DNA from: Opacimonas immobilis
GTDB lineage: Bacteria; Pseudomonadota; Gammaproteobacteria; Enterobacterales; Alteromonadaceae
Direction of reading: 5' to 3'
DNA length: 64,000 nucleotides
NCBI RefSeq assembly: GCF_048282545.1
Contig: NZ_CP182485.1
Location: forward strand, 744,001 to 808,000
Position numbers and translations under genes: made by a program. The notes below the pieces were generated by a model, which worked only from the letters and a program-made list of their open reading frames with translations, was not told where the DNA came from and made no database searches. Below, piece after piece: positions 35,056 to 44,680 of the stretch (positions are counted from its first letter, which is position 1; each line of letters opens with the position of its first letter).

Positions 35056-36504
35056 TTATTGCGTACCGCCGACGGTCAACTCATCAACCTTGAGGGTCGG
35101 CTGGCCAACGCCTACCGGCACGCTTTGTCCATCTTTTCCACAGACGCCGACACCGCGGTCAAGGCTCATGTCATTGCCGATCATCGAAATCTTACCCATG
35201 ACATCTGGGCCATTACCAATTAAGGTTGCACCTTTGATTGGTGTGGTGATTTTACCATCTTCAATTAAATAAGCTTCTGAGGTCGAAAAGACGAATTTGC
35301 CAGACGTGATATCGACCTGACCACCACCAAAGTTGGGTGCATAAATGCCTTGCTTCACACTGTTGATGATCTCATCAGGCGAGTGTTCGCCACCCAACAT
35401 ATAGGTATTGGTCATGCGCGGCATGGGCAAATGCGAGTAAGACTCACGTCGGCCATTACCAGTGGGAGCCACCCCCATCAGTCGCGCATTGTGTTTATCT
35501 TGCATATAGCCACGCAAGATCCCATCTTCAATCAGTACGTTGTATCCGGACGGCGTGCCTTCATCGTCAATACTGAGAGAACCTCGGCGGTCAGGGATCG
35601 TGCCATCATCGACGACAGTGACACCTTTGGCGGCCACTTGTTCACCAATCCGACCCGAGAACGTCGATGCGCCCTTGCGATTAAAATCACCTTCTAAACC
35701 ATGACCAACGGCTTCGTGCAACAATACCCCAGGCCAGCCGGCGCCAAGCACCACTGGCATGTTGCCAGCAGGGGCCGCTTCGGCTTGTAAATTAATTCGA
35801 GCCATGTGCAAAGCATCATCGGCAACACTTTGATAAAAGGGTACGCCGTCTTCTTCCGCAGTAAAAAAGGCATAAGCATAACGCCCACCAGCACCGGAAC
35901 CACCACGTTCACGACGGCCATTTTCTTCTAATAATACAGAAACATTCAGGCGGATTAATGGACGTATATCAGAAGCCAAGGTACCATCGGTAGCGATGAT
36001 CAGTATTTCCTCATACACACCTGTGATGGATACACTCACTTGTTCCGCATTAGGTGCTTGAGCGCGAATATATTGGTCACAGGCTTTTAATAAGGCGATT
36101 TTTTCTTCTTCAGCCATTGCCAGTAAAGGGTTGTCGCGCATATATTTTTGCACAACATCACGACTCTGGAGGTGTTTGCGAGCAGGCGTTACATCAAGTT
36201 TTGGAGCAATGCCACGGGCTGCTTTAGCCGCATCCTTTAGTGCAGTAAGATTAATATCATCTGAGTAAGCAAAACCGGTTTTTTCCCCACTGATTGCGCG
36301 CACCCCAACGCCGCGTTCGATATTGTAACTCCCGTTTTTGATGATCCCATCTTCTAATACCCAGGCCTCGTGCTGAGAAGATTGAAAATACATATCCGCA
36401 TAATCGACTTGATGGGTATCAAACAGCGCAAATGTCTGTTCAATCTGGTGCAGACTGATATCGGAAGCGTCTAACAGATTGTGTTGTACGTCAGCTAAAC
36501 TCAC
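35056..36504 (-). CDS. tldD: metalloprotease TldD
   Basis: A 482-residue catalytic subunit of the TldD/PmbA protease. The zinc motif HEAVGHGLEGDF (HExxxH type) is intact near residue 260. Also present are GSGAGGRYAYAFF and MTNTYMLGGEHSPDEII. It uses a GTG start, supported by AGGAG 5 nt upstream. The nitrilase gene ends 8 bp before, so they are cotranscribed. Confidence 0.96.
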   Translation of the reverse strand: MSLADVQHNLLDASDISLHQIEQTFALFDTHQVDYADMYFQSSQHEAWVLEDGIIKNGSYNIERGVGVRAISGEKTGFAYSDDINLTALKDAAKAARGIAPKLDVTPARKHLQSRDVVQKYMRDNPLLAMAEEEKIALLKACDQYIRAQAPNAEQVSVSITGVYEEILIIATDGTLASDIRPLIRLNVSVLLEENGRRERGGSGAGGRYAYAFFTAEEDGVPFYQSVADDALHMARINLQAEAAPAGNMPVVLGAGWPGVLLHEAVGHGLEGDFNRKGASTFSGRIGEQVAAKGVTVVDDGTIPDRRGSLSIDDEGTPSGYNVLIEDGILRGYMQDKHNARLMGVAPTGNGRRESYSHLPMPRMTNTYMLGGEHSPDEIINSVKQGIYAPNFGGGQVDITSGKFVFSTSEAYLIEDGKITTPIKGATLIGNGPDVMGKISMIGNDMSLDRGVGVCGKDGQSVPVGVGQPTLKVDELTVGGTQ

Positions 36505-36512
36505 AGCGTCTC

Positions 36513-37346
36513 CTAAAATACTTTGCGGTGCTGTGCCATTGGAATGGCTTGGCGAATGTGTTCTTGAGCTTCATGGTCGAGGTGACAACTGATCCAGCCG
36601 CAGCCTTGCTCGATACATGCGATGCGCTCGCCCCATGGCGAATAGATTACGGTATGGCCAAATGTTTCTCGGCCATTAGCGTGAACGCCGCCCTGGTTCG
36701 CCGCAACCACATAACTTTGGTATTCAATAGCACGCGCAGCCAGTAAGCTATGCCAGTGTGCTTTACCTGTAGTGTAGGTAAAAGCGGCGGGCAACACAAT
36801 GACATCTAATGGTTTTTTTGCACTCATTGCGTTGAATAAAGCGCTAAATCGTAGGTCATAACAGACCGCCATGCCAATGTGCCCAATTGCGCCAGTGTAA
36901 GTAATTGCTTGCTCACCTGCTACTGTTGTAGCCGATTCTCGATAAGCGCGTGTATTATCTGCAACATCGACATCGAACAGGTGCACTTTTACATACTCAG
37001 CACACATCTCACCAGCAGGATTGATCAACCATGAAGTTGCTTTCAATTTATTGGGTTCACAGCTTGGGGTAGGAATAGAGCCAGTCACTAGCCAAATGCC
37101 AAATGTTCTAGCGGTATCACAACACCATTGTTTGAGATATGCTTGCGCAGAGGGCTCTAGTAACGCAAGTTGCCCTTTGTCATTACCACCAAAAAACGCA
37201 AAGCATTCTGGTAACACCACCAAGGCGTTATGAGATGAGGTACGCTGAGACTGCCATTGTTCAAGCTGAGATGTTACCTCGATAAAGTTAGCATCGACAT
37301 CGGGCACAGAGATCAGCTGAATGGCAACGAGTTCGAGATTATCCAC
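36513..37346 (-). CDS. carbon-nitrogen hydrolase (nitrilase superfamily)
   Basis: A 277-residue amidase-like enzyme. The catalytic triad Glu-Lys-Cys is visible: LPECFAF, EYVKVHLFD and MAVCYDLRF. The family members between yhdP and tldD are probably deaminated-glutathione or omega-amidase like; the exact substrate is not decided. It uses a GTG start inside the end of yhdP (8 bp overlap), so translation is coupled. Confidence 0.88.
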   Translation of the reverse strand: MDNLELVAIQLISVPDVDANFIEVTSQLEQWQSQRTSSHNALVVLPECFAFFGGNDKGQLALLEPSAQAYLKQWCCDTARTFGIWLVTGSIPTPSCEPNKLKATSWLINPAGEMCAEYVKVHLFDVDVADNTRAYRESATTVAGEQAITYTGAIGHIGMAVCYDLRFSALFNAMSAKKPLDVIVLPAAFTYTTGKAHWHSLLAARAIEYQSYVVAANQGGVHANGRETFGHTVIYSPWGERIACIEQGCGWISCHLDHEAQEHIRQAIPMAQHRKVF

Positions 37347-40300
37347 CGTTGTTGCTCGGAGGTTCAGCGAGAGGTATGCCTTGCTTATCTAATTCACTGA
37401 TAGGACGATCAGTTTCTTCTGGTAGCTCCGCACCAAGACGCGCAGGCAATTGAATATCAGCACTGGTGCGCCCAAGCTCTTCAATTATAGGTTCAGCAAA
37501 GGTTCCGGTAACGGAATAATTGATATTTGAAAATACTTTCGCTTCGGTCAGTACTTGGTTTACAGCAAGGGCTGCAATAGCGGTTGGCGGATTCACCATA
37601 AAATACATTAATGCAGGTAAATTCCCGGTTACATCAGGAGTAAACGACACGTTATAGTTCAGCTCTTGAGCGACCAAATCGGTAAAGCCAGTGATTTCGA
37701 TCTCGCCTGCACCGCCATCAACCAATGTGTCTTGAGTACTTGCGACGCCTTGTTCAATTTTCATGGTGCCACTGATTTCATCATAAAAAAAGCCCTGAGC
37801 AAAGACATCACGAAAGTCCAAGCTGAGTTTGCGCACCAACGAGTCGAGAGACACGAGGGTAAAAATTCGAGAGCCCTTGTCGCTGACTTCGGTTAAATAC
37901 CCATCAGAAAGTGACCAATCGACCTGCCCGTAAAGATTTTCAAAATTAAAGTCCATTGGTGTATCTGTCCAGCGCATAGCGAAATCAAAATCCGCACTGG
38001 AATCGACAATACCTGAATCAAAATTGAAACGTTTCAAAAATTGTCCAAAATCTTTTGCATCCAACACACCTTCCAATTGTGTCTCTGCGAGACGCTCGGC
38101 GCCAGAAAAACGCCATTGGCCAGAGGCGAATAATTTACCCTCGGGGTGTTCTATGCGAAACTCATCGATAGCAACACCTTCTAAGTTTGGTGAGGTATGC
38201 ATCACAATTTTGCCAAAGTCATTACCTAAGATACGGCATTTGTTACAGTTGAAACGAATCGGTGGAAGATTCATTGCCTGCCATTCAATTTGAGCCGATT
38301 CTGTTGCCGAAGACCAAGTGGGCAAATCAACATACTGTGCGTTAATGACCACCCCAGTTCCGAGCCAGTCGTTGTACAAACTAGCTTCTGCACGAGTTTC
38401 ATCGGAACTGAGCTCAATTTGCCAATTATTATCGGATTGTTTGACTGTGGCGCCAACATTGTGCAAAGTCTGGCCGGCAATATGCAAAGCGTCAGTTTCG
38501 ATAAAGATCCGTTCTGGTGGCGCAAACAAGCTATTGCCTCGGGCTTGTTCGCTATCGAGTAAGTGATTGATCGCGCTGTACCAGTTCAGCACATCAAGCT
38601 CATCTAAAGCTGCCGAGATACTAAATCCTGTCCCCATATTAACTAAAGGAGATGCATTGCCTAAACGCAGATGGGCTCTAGAAAACTGCATCTCAGCATG
38701 GGGTAATGCACCAGTGAAATGCACCGAGTTATCTAACCGGGTGGTAACCTGAGAAAACTTTGCATCACCGGTTAAAGTGAGCATTAATTCTCTTGCATTA
38801 GCAAAAGGTGGCGGCAAATACCATTCACTTGATAGTAAATTAGCGTCAAGTTGTACGGCGTATGCAAAATCACCATTAGTGGGAAACTCCAAATCCACAT
38901 GTGCTTGCCATGGTACGGAGCCTGACGTTAATTGTGCATAGCTAGGATTGAGCTGTTCGGCAAGTAGAGCGCTATCAAAATCACCGCTGAGTCCAATTTT
39001 TGCTTGATAGCCGCTATCCTGCTGAGACAATGATAGGTCTAAATCGATCATTTGTTCGAGGAGTCTAGCGGTTAACGTCGGAGCTGATATGTTTGAATTG
39101 TCAAACGCCAAGGTACCGCTGACATTTTTGAGTTGGGTATCAATATTTTTGATAAACACATAATTATCATCAAAAGTAACCGAACCTTGAGCGTCCACTT
39201 TGGACCCGGATAAAGGAATTGAAAGGTTTAACTGTGTAGATAATACATTGGATACAATGATATTTTCAGACAATACTTTGCCTAAAGAGCCAGCTAAACT
39301 TGATTGTTGCATGACTTGAGAAACCGCAAAGCCAGAACCACTGCCTTGTGCATCAATGGTCAATACCGATTGACTGTTCAACCCTGGAATGGATGCGTAC
39401 ATATCAGAGACGGCGACATCACCTAAGGTCGCGCTAGGTGCATACATAAACAAGTCTGCATTAACAAAATCCAGTGTCAGCGCTAAGTTTTCCAACATTG
39501 GCCAATCAGGCGCAAACACAAAGTCTGCCTCTTCTATCACGACTTGTGCTTGAAACACGCCAGAGTTATCGGCGAATGGAAAATCCGTCGGCACACCATC
39601 CCACAATAAAGTAGCGGATTTGACTTGGCCGGTTTGATTCTCTGTATCTAAAGCGCGCATCAAATATCGGTAAGTCTGCTTACCCATCAGCTGAGTGGGC
39701 AAAAGAGCCGTAATGTTCTTGACGGTATCTGGCTCTAAACTTGCGTGCAGTTGCAAGCGCGTATTGTATTGCGCAGATACAAATAGGTCCGTTAATTCAC
39801 TTTTCAATGTTAAAGTACTTGGTGCTAAGACAAACGTATCTTCGACAATGTTTGCAAAAATATCTGCCGATAATTCACTGTATTCCAAATCTTCAGCAAG
39901 AGTATGGGGGCCGGTAAATAACATACCATCAACCGCATCAATGGTGCTTCTGATAGCTGTTAGCGCCCCTAATCGATGCCAATAAGTGTCGAGGTTAAGA
40001 TTGTTGATGCCAACGTGCTCTTGGGCTTCCCAACCCGCATTAGCAAAACGTAGAAAACCGGCTTGCTCTTTGTCTGAAAGCCAATATAAACCGACTTCTG
40101 CAAGTTCTCCAGTCAGTTCTATGGGGGCGGCTTTAGGGTTGATTATTGCCAATATGGGCGCAAACATCGCCATAGGGATTGGGGTTGTTAGGACAAAATC
40201 ACTTTGTCCATTGGTGTATAAGCGCCCCGCTAAAGTAGTGCTAGTCGCAATATCATTCACACTTAGGTCGATCTCATTGAGCGATACCGACCAATAGTCA

Positions 40301-41199
40301 CGCTCAGGACGCATTACCCAATTAAATTCTTCATTTTTAACAATAATACTTTGTTCGTTATTTTGAATTTGGATATCAGTTGGTGCTACGTGACCAGTAA
40401 CTTGAATTATCTGATTACTTTGAATGTCGACCCATGCTGAGCTGGATAAAAGACTCGTTTCAGCAACGTGTTCACGAAATTTGATGGGTAACAAATCACG
40501 CACAGGTAAGGTATCTGCGGCAAAATAAATTTGTCCCTCTAGAGCATGGGCGCCACCGGTCAAAGCGATAGACAAAGTCGCAAGCTCAGACTGTGAATCG
40601 GCACTCAAAATGCGCCCTATACCAGTGTGTTGATTGTTGCGGTTGAGCCATTTTAGTTCCGCGATGCGGTAGTTTTGTTCATAGCCCTCTGCAAGGAACT
40701 GGATATTGAGGTTGTCGATAGAAAAGTAAGTTAATTGTTCAATAAATAAGGTTTTTAGTAAGGGAACTAAAGCAGCAACATCATCATTTGATGTGGTTTG
40801 ATCTTGTATGGGTTGAGGTAATAACGTCACCGCAGCATTGCGCAGCGCAAACTCGTGGGTGATGAGGGTCATCTGGGCAAATGATTCAAAGACATCTACG
40901 CTGATCGTAAGATGCTCGACCATAAACGCATTTTGAGAGTTATCTAAAATTGATAAGTTGACCAATTCTAACGTAGGCCCTTGGTTGTCCCAACTTCCTT
41001 TTAGTTGCTCAATGGTTACCTGCGCGTTGAGTCGCTCAGAAAGGTGCTGTGAAAGCTGAAAATTGATACTGTCAACATGAGGTAGACTTAAGCGTATGGC
41101 AGAAAGCAAAACTGCGACCAAGACCACACATAGCGCAAAACTTTGCCACATAAAGGCAATGCTTTTGCGCAAAAAATGGCTGGTATTACTTTCGCTCAC
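37339..41199 (-). CDS. yhdP: YhdP family AsmA-like envelope protein
   Basis: A 1286-residue protein with one N-terminal membrane anchor (residues 15-38) and a very long beta-rich periplasmic region. The C-terminal part (LDAKDFGQFLKRFNFDSGIV, then QGVASTQDTLVDGGAGEIEI) is typical of the TIGR02099/YhdP group. E. coli YhdP is one of several AsmA-like proteins that move phospholipids to the outer membrane. It starts with GTG. Located between rng and the nitrilase as in relatives. Confidence 0.93.
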   Translation of the reverse strand: MSESNTSHFLRKSIAFMWQSFALCVVLVAVLLSAIRLSLPHVDSINFQLSQHLSERLNAQVTIEQLKGSWDNQGPTLELVNLSILDNSQNAFMVEHLTISVDVFESFAQMTLITHEFALRNAAVTLLPQPIQDQTTSNDDVAALVPLLKTLFIEQLTYFSIDNLNIQFLAEGYEQNYRIAELKWLNRNNQHTGIGRILSADSQSELATLSIALTGGAHALEGQIYFAADTLPVRDLLPIKFREHVAETSLLSSSAWVDIQSNQIIQVTGHVAPTDIQIQNNEQSIIVKNEEFNWVMRPERDYWSVSLNEIDLSVNDIATSTTLAGRLYTNGQSDFVLTTPIPMAMFAPILAIINPKAAPIELTGELAEVGLYWLSDKEQAGFLRFANAGWEAQEHVGINNLNLDTYWHRLGALTAIRSTIDAVDGMLFTGPHTLAEDLEYSELSADIFANIVEDTFVLAPSTLTLKSELTDLFVSAQYNTRLQLHASLEPDTVKNITALLPTQLMGKQTYRYLMRALDTENQTGQVKSATLLWDGVPTDFPFADNSGVFQAQVVIEEADFVFAPDWPMLENLALTLDFVNADLFMYAPSATLGDVAVSDMYASIPGLNSQSVLTIDAQGSGSGFAVSQVMQQSSLAGSLGKVLSENIIVSNVLSTQLNLSIPLSGSKVDAQGSVTFDDNYVFIKNIDTQLKNVSGTLAFDNSNISAPTLTARLLEQMIDLDLSLSQQDSGYQAKIGLSGDFDSALLAEQLNPSYAQLTSGSVPWQAHVDLEFPTNGDFAYAVQLDANLLSSEWYLPPPFANARELMLTLTGDAKFSQVTTRLDNSVHFTGALPHAEMQFSRAHLRLGNASPLVNMGTGFSISAALDELDVLNWYSAINHLLDSEQARGNSLFAPPERIFIETDALHIAGQTLHNVGATVKQSDNNWQIELSSDETRAEASLYNDWLGTGVVINAQYVDLPTWSSATESAQIEWQAMNLPPIRFNCNKCRILGNDFGKIVMHTSPNLEGVAIDEFRIEHPEGKLFASGQWRFSGAERLAETQLEGVLDAKDFGQFLKRFNFDSGIVDSSADFDFAMRWTDTPMDFNFENLYGQVDWSLSDGYLTEVSDKGSRIFTLVSLDSLVRKLSLDFRDVFAQGFFYDEISGTMKIEQGVASTQDTLVDGGAGEIEITGFTDLVAQELNYNVSFTPDVTGNLPALMYFMVNPPTAIAALAVNQVLTEAKVFSNINYSVTGTFAEPIIEELGRTSADIQLPARLGAELPEETDRPISELDKQGIPLAEPPSNNGG

Positions 41200-41232
41200 T
41201 CAAACGTACTCACTCTACTTTTGTGTATGGTA

Positions 41233-42699
41233 TCACATCATAACGACGTCAAATTTGTCTTGGCTATACAAATGTTCGGTTTGTACTTTGATTTGCTTCG
41301 TCACAAATGCCTCAACCTCCGCCAACATTGGAAACTCTTCACCCATTAATGCATCCGCAACCGCGGGTGCTGCATACACCACAAATTTGTCGGCATCATA
41401 AGCGCGATTAACTCGAACAATTTCTCGCATAATTTCAAAACAAACTGTTTCGATGGTTTTGACTGTGCCTCTACCCTGACACACTGGGCATTCATCACAC
41501 AAAACGTGCTCAAGACTTTCTCGAGTGCGTTTACGGGTCATTTCGACTAAACCTAAAGAGGTAAAACCCATAATATTAATCTTAGCGCGGTCTTTAGCAC
41601 ATGCCAGAGTTAATGATTGTAAGACACGTTTTTGATGCTCAGGTTCCTCCATATCAATAAAATCGATCAAAATCATGCCACCTAAATTGCGCAATCTAAG
41701 CTGTCGAGCAATGGCTTGAGTCGCTTCTACGTTGGTGTTAAATATGGTTTGTTCCAAATTGCGATGCCCAACAAAGGCACCGGTATTAATATCTACCGTG
41801 GTCATCGCTTCTGTTTGGTCGATGATGAGGTAACCCCCGGATTTAAGATCAACCCGTCGTTTTAGTGCGCGTTGCGTTTCATTTTCGACATCATACAAAT
41901 CAAAAATAGGCCTATCACCCGTGTACAACATTAATTTGTCAGTTAACTCAGGGACGTATTCGGCAACAAAATCAACGAGCTCTTGATAAGCAAGTTTCGA
42001 GTCAATTTGGATTTTTTCTATTGGTGTGCCAGTAAAATCTCGAATCACACGACGTGCTAAGGGTAAATCCTCAAATAAAACATAGCGTTTTTTGTCACTG
42101 TAGCGACTTTTGATCTTATCCCACAGACGTCTTAAAAAAGCAGCGTCTTGCTCTAATTCATTACCTGCTACGCCTTCAGCTGCTGTGCGTAAAATGAACC
42201 CACCTTGTTCGTCACACAAAGGAGCAACGAGCTCTTTTAGGCGTTGTCGTTCGGTTTCATCTTCAATTCTCTGAGAGACTCCGACATGCGTCACTGAAGG
42301 CATAAATACCAAATAGCGAGAGGGAAGAGTGATATCTGTTGTCAGACGTGCGCCTTTGGTACCGATAGGATCTTTGACCACTTGCACAACAATGCTTTGT
42401 CCTTCTCGCACGAGCTCGCGGATATCTTTTGTAGCAATATTACTTGGCGCTACATCCTCAGCAACTTCAGAGTGAATTGCAATGTCTGATGCGTGTAAAA
42501 AAGCGGCCTTATCCAAGCCAATATCAACAAAAGCCGCCTGCATACCAGGTAAAACACGGGAAACTTTTCCTCGATAAATATTGCCAACCAGTCCTTTTTT
42601 GGTGTGACGTTCGATGTGAATTTCTTGCAAAATACCATTTTCAATCAAAGCCACACGTGACTCAGATGGTGTAACGTTAATTAATAACTCAGCACTCAT
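41233..42699 (-). CDS. rng: ribonuclease G
   Basis: A 488-residue endoribonuclease that matures the 16S rRNA 5' end and degrades mRNA. An S1 RNA-binding domain occupies residues 35-125 (GNIYRGKVSRVLPGMQAAFV). The catalytic Asp residues are in DINTGAFVG and LIDFIDM, and the zinc link in CDECPVCQGRG. Length matches E. coli RNase G, without the long RNase E tail. Its start overlaps maf by 11 bp. Confidence 0.96.
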   Translation of the reverse strand: MSAELLINVTPSESRVALIENGILQEIHIERHTKKGLVGNIYRGKVSRVLPGMQAAFVDIGLDKAAFLHASDIAIHSEVAEDVAPSNIATKDIRELVREGQSIVVQVVKDPIGTKGARLTTDITLPSRYLVFMPSVTHVGVSQRIEDETERQRLKELVAPLCDEQGGFILRTAAEGVAGNELEQDAAFLRRLWDKIKSRYSDKKRYVLFEDLPLARRVIRDFTGTPIEKIQIDSKLAYQELVDFVAEYVPELTDKLMLYTGDRPIFDLYDVENETQRALKRRVDLKSGGYLIIDQTEAMTTVDINTGAFVGHRNLEQTIFNTNVEATQAIARQLRLRNLGGMILIDFIDMEEPEHQKRVLQSLTLACAKDRAKINIMGFTSLGLVEMTRKRTRESLEHVLCDECPVCQGRGTVKTIETVCFEIMREIVRVNRAYDADKFVVYAAPAVADALMGEEFPMLAEVEAFVTKQIKVQTEHLYSQDKFDVVMM

Positions 42700-43285
42700 C
42701 GATAACTCCTACTTTACGCAATAACGCGATACTCTCTACCAATGGTAACCCAACAATCGCGCTATAACTACCTTCGCATGATGCAACAAATGCCCCTCCA
42801 ATACCCTGTATAGCATAACTTCCAGCCTTATCTGCAGGTTCGCCAGTGCGCCAATACGCTCGGGCTTGTGCTTCAGAGATCTCTGTCAGAGTGACATTTG
42901 CGATATTCAAAATAGCGTGACGCTCAATATGTTCCGGGTTATACCGTACTAGGGCAGTGGCTGTATAAACTTGGTGGGTCTCCCCGCTCAAAGCCGTCAA
43001 CATCGTCACGCAATCAGCTTCATCGCAAGGTTTACCCAAAATTTGGTTCTCAAACCCAATACTGGTATCACTGCCCATGACCCAAGTGTTTGGATAAGTG
43101 TGAGCAATCACTTCGGCCTTAGCTATTGCTAGCCGATTAACGTAGTCACTGGCAACTTCATCGGGCAAAACAGATTCATCAATATCCGGCGTCGCGGATG
43201 TAAAGGTAAGTCTTTGTTGGGTCAGAAGGTCTATGCGTCTTGGTGAAGAAGACGCTAGCACAAAATCAGATCGTTGTTGCCACAT
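42689..43285 (-). CDS. maf: Maf family nucleoside triphosphate pyrophosphatase
   Basis: A 198-residue house-cleaning pyrophosphatase (YhdE-type, dTTP/UTP-specific in E. coli). LASSSPRRIDLL near the N-terminus, ATPDIDESV, VMGSDTSIGFENQILGKP and the GSYAIQGIGG segment are the family motifs. Between mreD and rng, the usual place. Confidence 0.95.
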   Translation of the reverse strand: MWQQRSDFVLASSSPRRIDLLTQQRLTFTSATPDIDESVLPDEVASDYVNRLAIAKAEVIAHTYPNTWVMGSDTSIGFENQILGKPCDEADCVTMLTALSGETHQVYTATALVRYNPEHIERHAILNIANVTLTEISEAQARAYWRTGEPADKAGSYAIQGIGGAFVASCEGSYSAIVGLPLVESIALLRKVGVIDEC

Positions 43286-43294
43286 CGACTGTCC

Positions 43295-43768
43295 TTAATG
43301 TCGCAAGCGTTCTCTGCGAACGCGATTGAGCAACCAAAAACACCAAGGCCATAAAAACATTGTCGTGGCAATTGGCCAAAAATAATTTAAGTGAAAAAAG
43401 GCATCGTTGAGCCAATGTTGTAACCAAAATAACACCATATTATAAAAGGCGGTATAGAGCCCTAAAATTCCACTTTGTTGCCAGATTGAATAATTTTTGA
43501 AACGCAAATGATGAATCGATGCGACATACATAACCAGCGAAAACGCCAAAGCATGCATACCCAAGGTATAGCCTAATAAAACATCTAAGACTAGCCCATA
43601 TAAAAACGCTATGCCAATATTCATATTTTGCGGATGAAACATATTCCAAAACACCAAACCCATCAACAACCAGTCTGGTCGATAAGTACCAAAGCTAATG
43701 GGCATTGGAATGATTTCAAGTACCGTACACACCAGTAAGGACAAATGAATGTGAATGCGATTGATCAT
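43295..43768 (-). CDS. mreD: rod shape-determining protein MreD
   Basis: A 157-residue membrane protein with about five spans. ISFGTYRPDWLLMGLVFWNM and YGLVLDVLLGYTLGMHAL are typical of MreD. Part of the elongasome that directs lateral wall growth. It overlaps mreC by 4 bp. Confidence 0.95.
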   Translation of the reverse strand: MINRIHIHLSLLVCTVLEIIPMPISFGTYRPDWLLMGLVFWNMFHPQNMNIGIAFLYGLVLDVLLGYTLGMHALAFSLVMYVASIHHLRFKNYSIWQQSGILGLYTAFYNMVLFWLQHWLNDAFFHLNYFWPIATTMFLWPWCFWLLNRVRRERLRH

Positions 43769-44622
43769 TGGCCATCCATGCGTTGGGCTTGATCGCTTAA
43801 GGTCGCTTGAGTATCAAGGAGTAGCAAATAGCGGATCCGGTCTAGACGTGCAAGAGGCGTCGCGTTGACTTGAGCGAAGGGTTTGGATTCATCGCGCACG
43901 ATGTCAGAGACAATACCGACAGGGTAACCGGCAGGGAACACTTCACCTAAACCAGAACTCACTAACAAATCACCAATTTCAACATCTGCACTGTGGGCGA
44001 CGTATTTGATATTCAAACGATTGGTATTACCTGAACCGTTGGCGATAAGGCTCACGTTGTTGCGCAGTATTCGCACTGGGATTGCATGCGCAATGTCGGT
44101 GATCAGCAAAACTCGGCTATCAGTAGGGGCGATATCACTTATTTGCCCAACAATGCCTTGGTCATCAAGTACGGGTTGCGACAAAAACACGCCGTCAAGG
44201 GCTCCCTTATTAATCAATACTTGTTGTGAATAGGGGCTATTGTCAACAGCAAGCAGCTCTGCAATGGTTTTTTGAAATTCTGGGGCCAAAGGCGCATCCA
44301 TCAAACTTCGCAGCTGGGCGTTTTCTTCCTTAAGGATCTCAAAGCGCTGAGATTTTTCACGAAGTTGCATTATTTCGGAAATCAAAATTTCTCGTTCGGC
44401 TAACAAGTCAGCTTGAGTCACAAACAAGTCAGAACTTTCTTCCAAAAACTCACCTGGAAGTGATGCGATAAACTTGATTGGGTAGACCAGTGAATTTAAG
44501 GTCACTCGCATCGGTTTAGAGAATTGATAAAGTCCATCAGCGATAAGTAACGAGACCGCACAAATCACCGCTACAAATAAGCGTAATTCTAGAGAGGGGC
44601 CAATGTTAAATATCGGTTTCAT
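43765..44622 (-). CDS. mreC: rod shape-determining protein MreC
   Basis: A 285-residue protein with one N-terminal span (LRLFVAVICAVSLLIADGLY), a coiled coil around residues 70-110 (LLAEREILISEIMQLREKSQ), and the periplasmic beta domain (VDNSPYSQQVLINKGALDGV, SSGLGEVFPAGYPVGIV). MreC links MreB to the wall synthases. An intrinsic terminator-like hairpin separates it from mreB. Confidence 0.96.
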   Translation of the reverse strand: MKPIFNIGPSLELRLFVAVICAVSLLIADGLYQFSKPMRVTLNSLVYPIKFIASLPGEFLEESSDLFVTQADLLAEREILISEIMQLREKSQRFEILKEENAQLRSLMDAPLAPEFQKTIAELLAVDNSPYSQQVLINKGALDGVFLSQPVLDDQGIVGQISDIAPTDSRVLLITDIAHAIPVRILRNNVSLIANGSGNTNRLNIKYVAHSADVEIGDLLVSSGLGEVFPAGYPVGIVSDIVRDESKPFAQVNATPLARLDRIRYLLLLDTQATLSDQAQRMDGQ

Positions 44623-44641
44623 ATCAACTAACTATGCGATT

Positions 44642-44674
44642 AAAAAAGCAAAAAAGGCAACTTGAGTTGCCTTT
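44642..44674 (-). terminator. intrinsic terminator or attenuator between mreB and mreC
   Basis: On the minus strand a 9-bp perfect stem (AAAGGCAAC/GTTGCCTTT) closes a 4-nt loop and runs into a T-rich tail (TTTTTTGCTTTTTT with the stem end). It lies in the 58 bp between the mreB stop and the mreC start, 6 bp after mreB. Confidence 0.75.
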
Positions 44675-44680
44675 GCGTAT

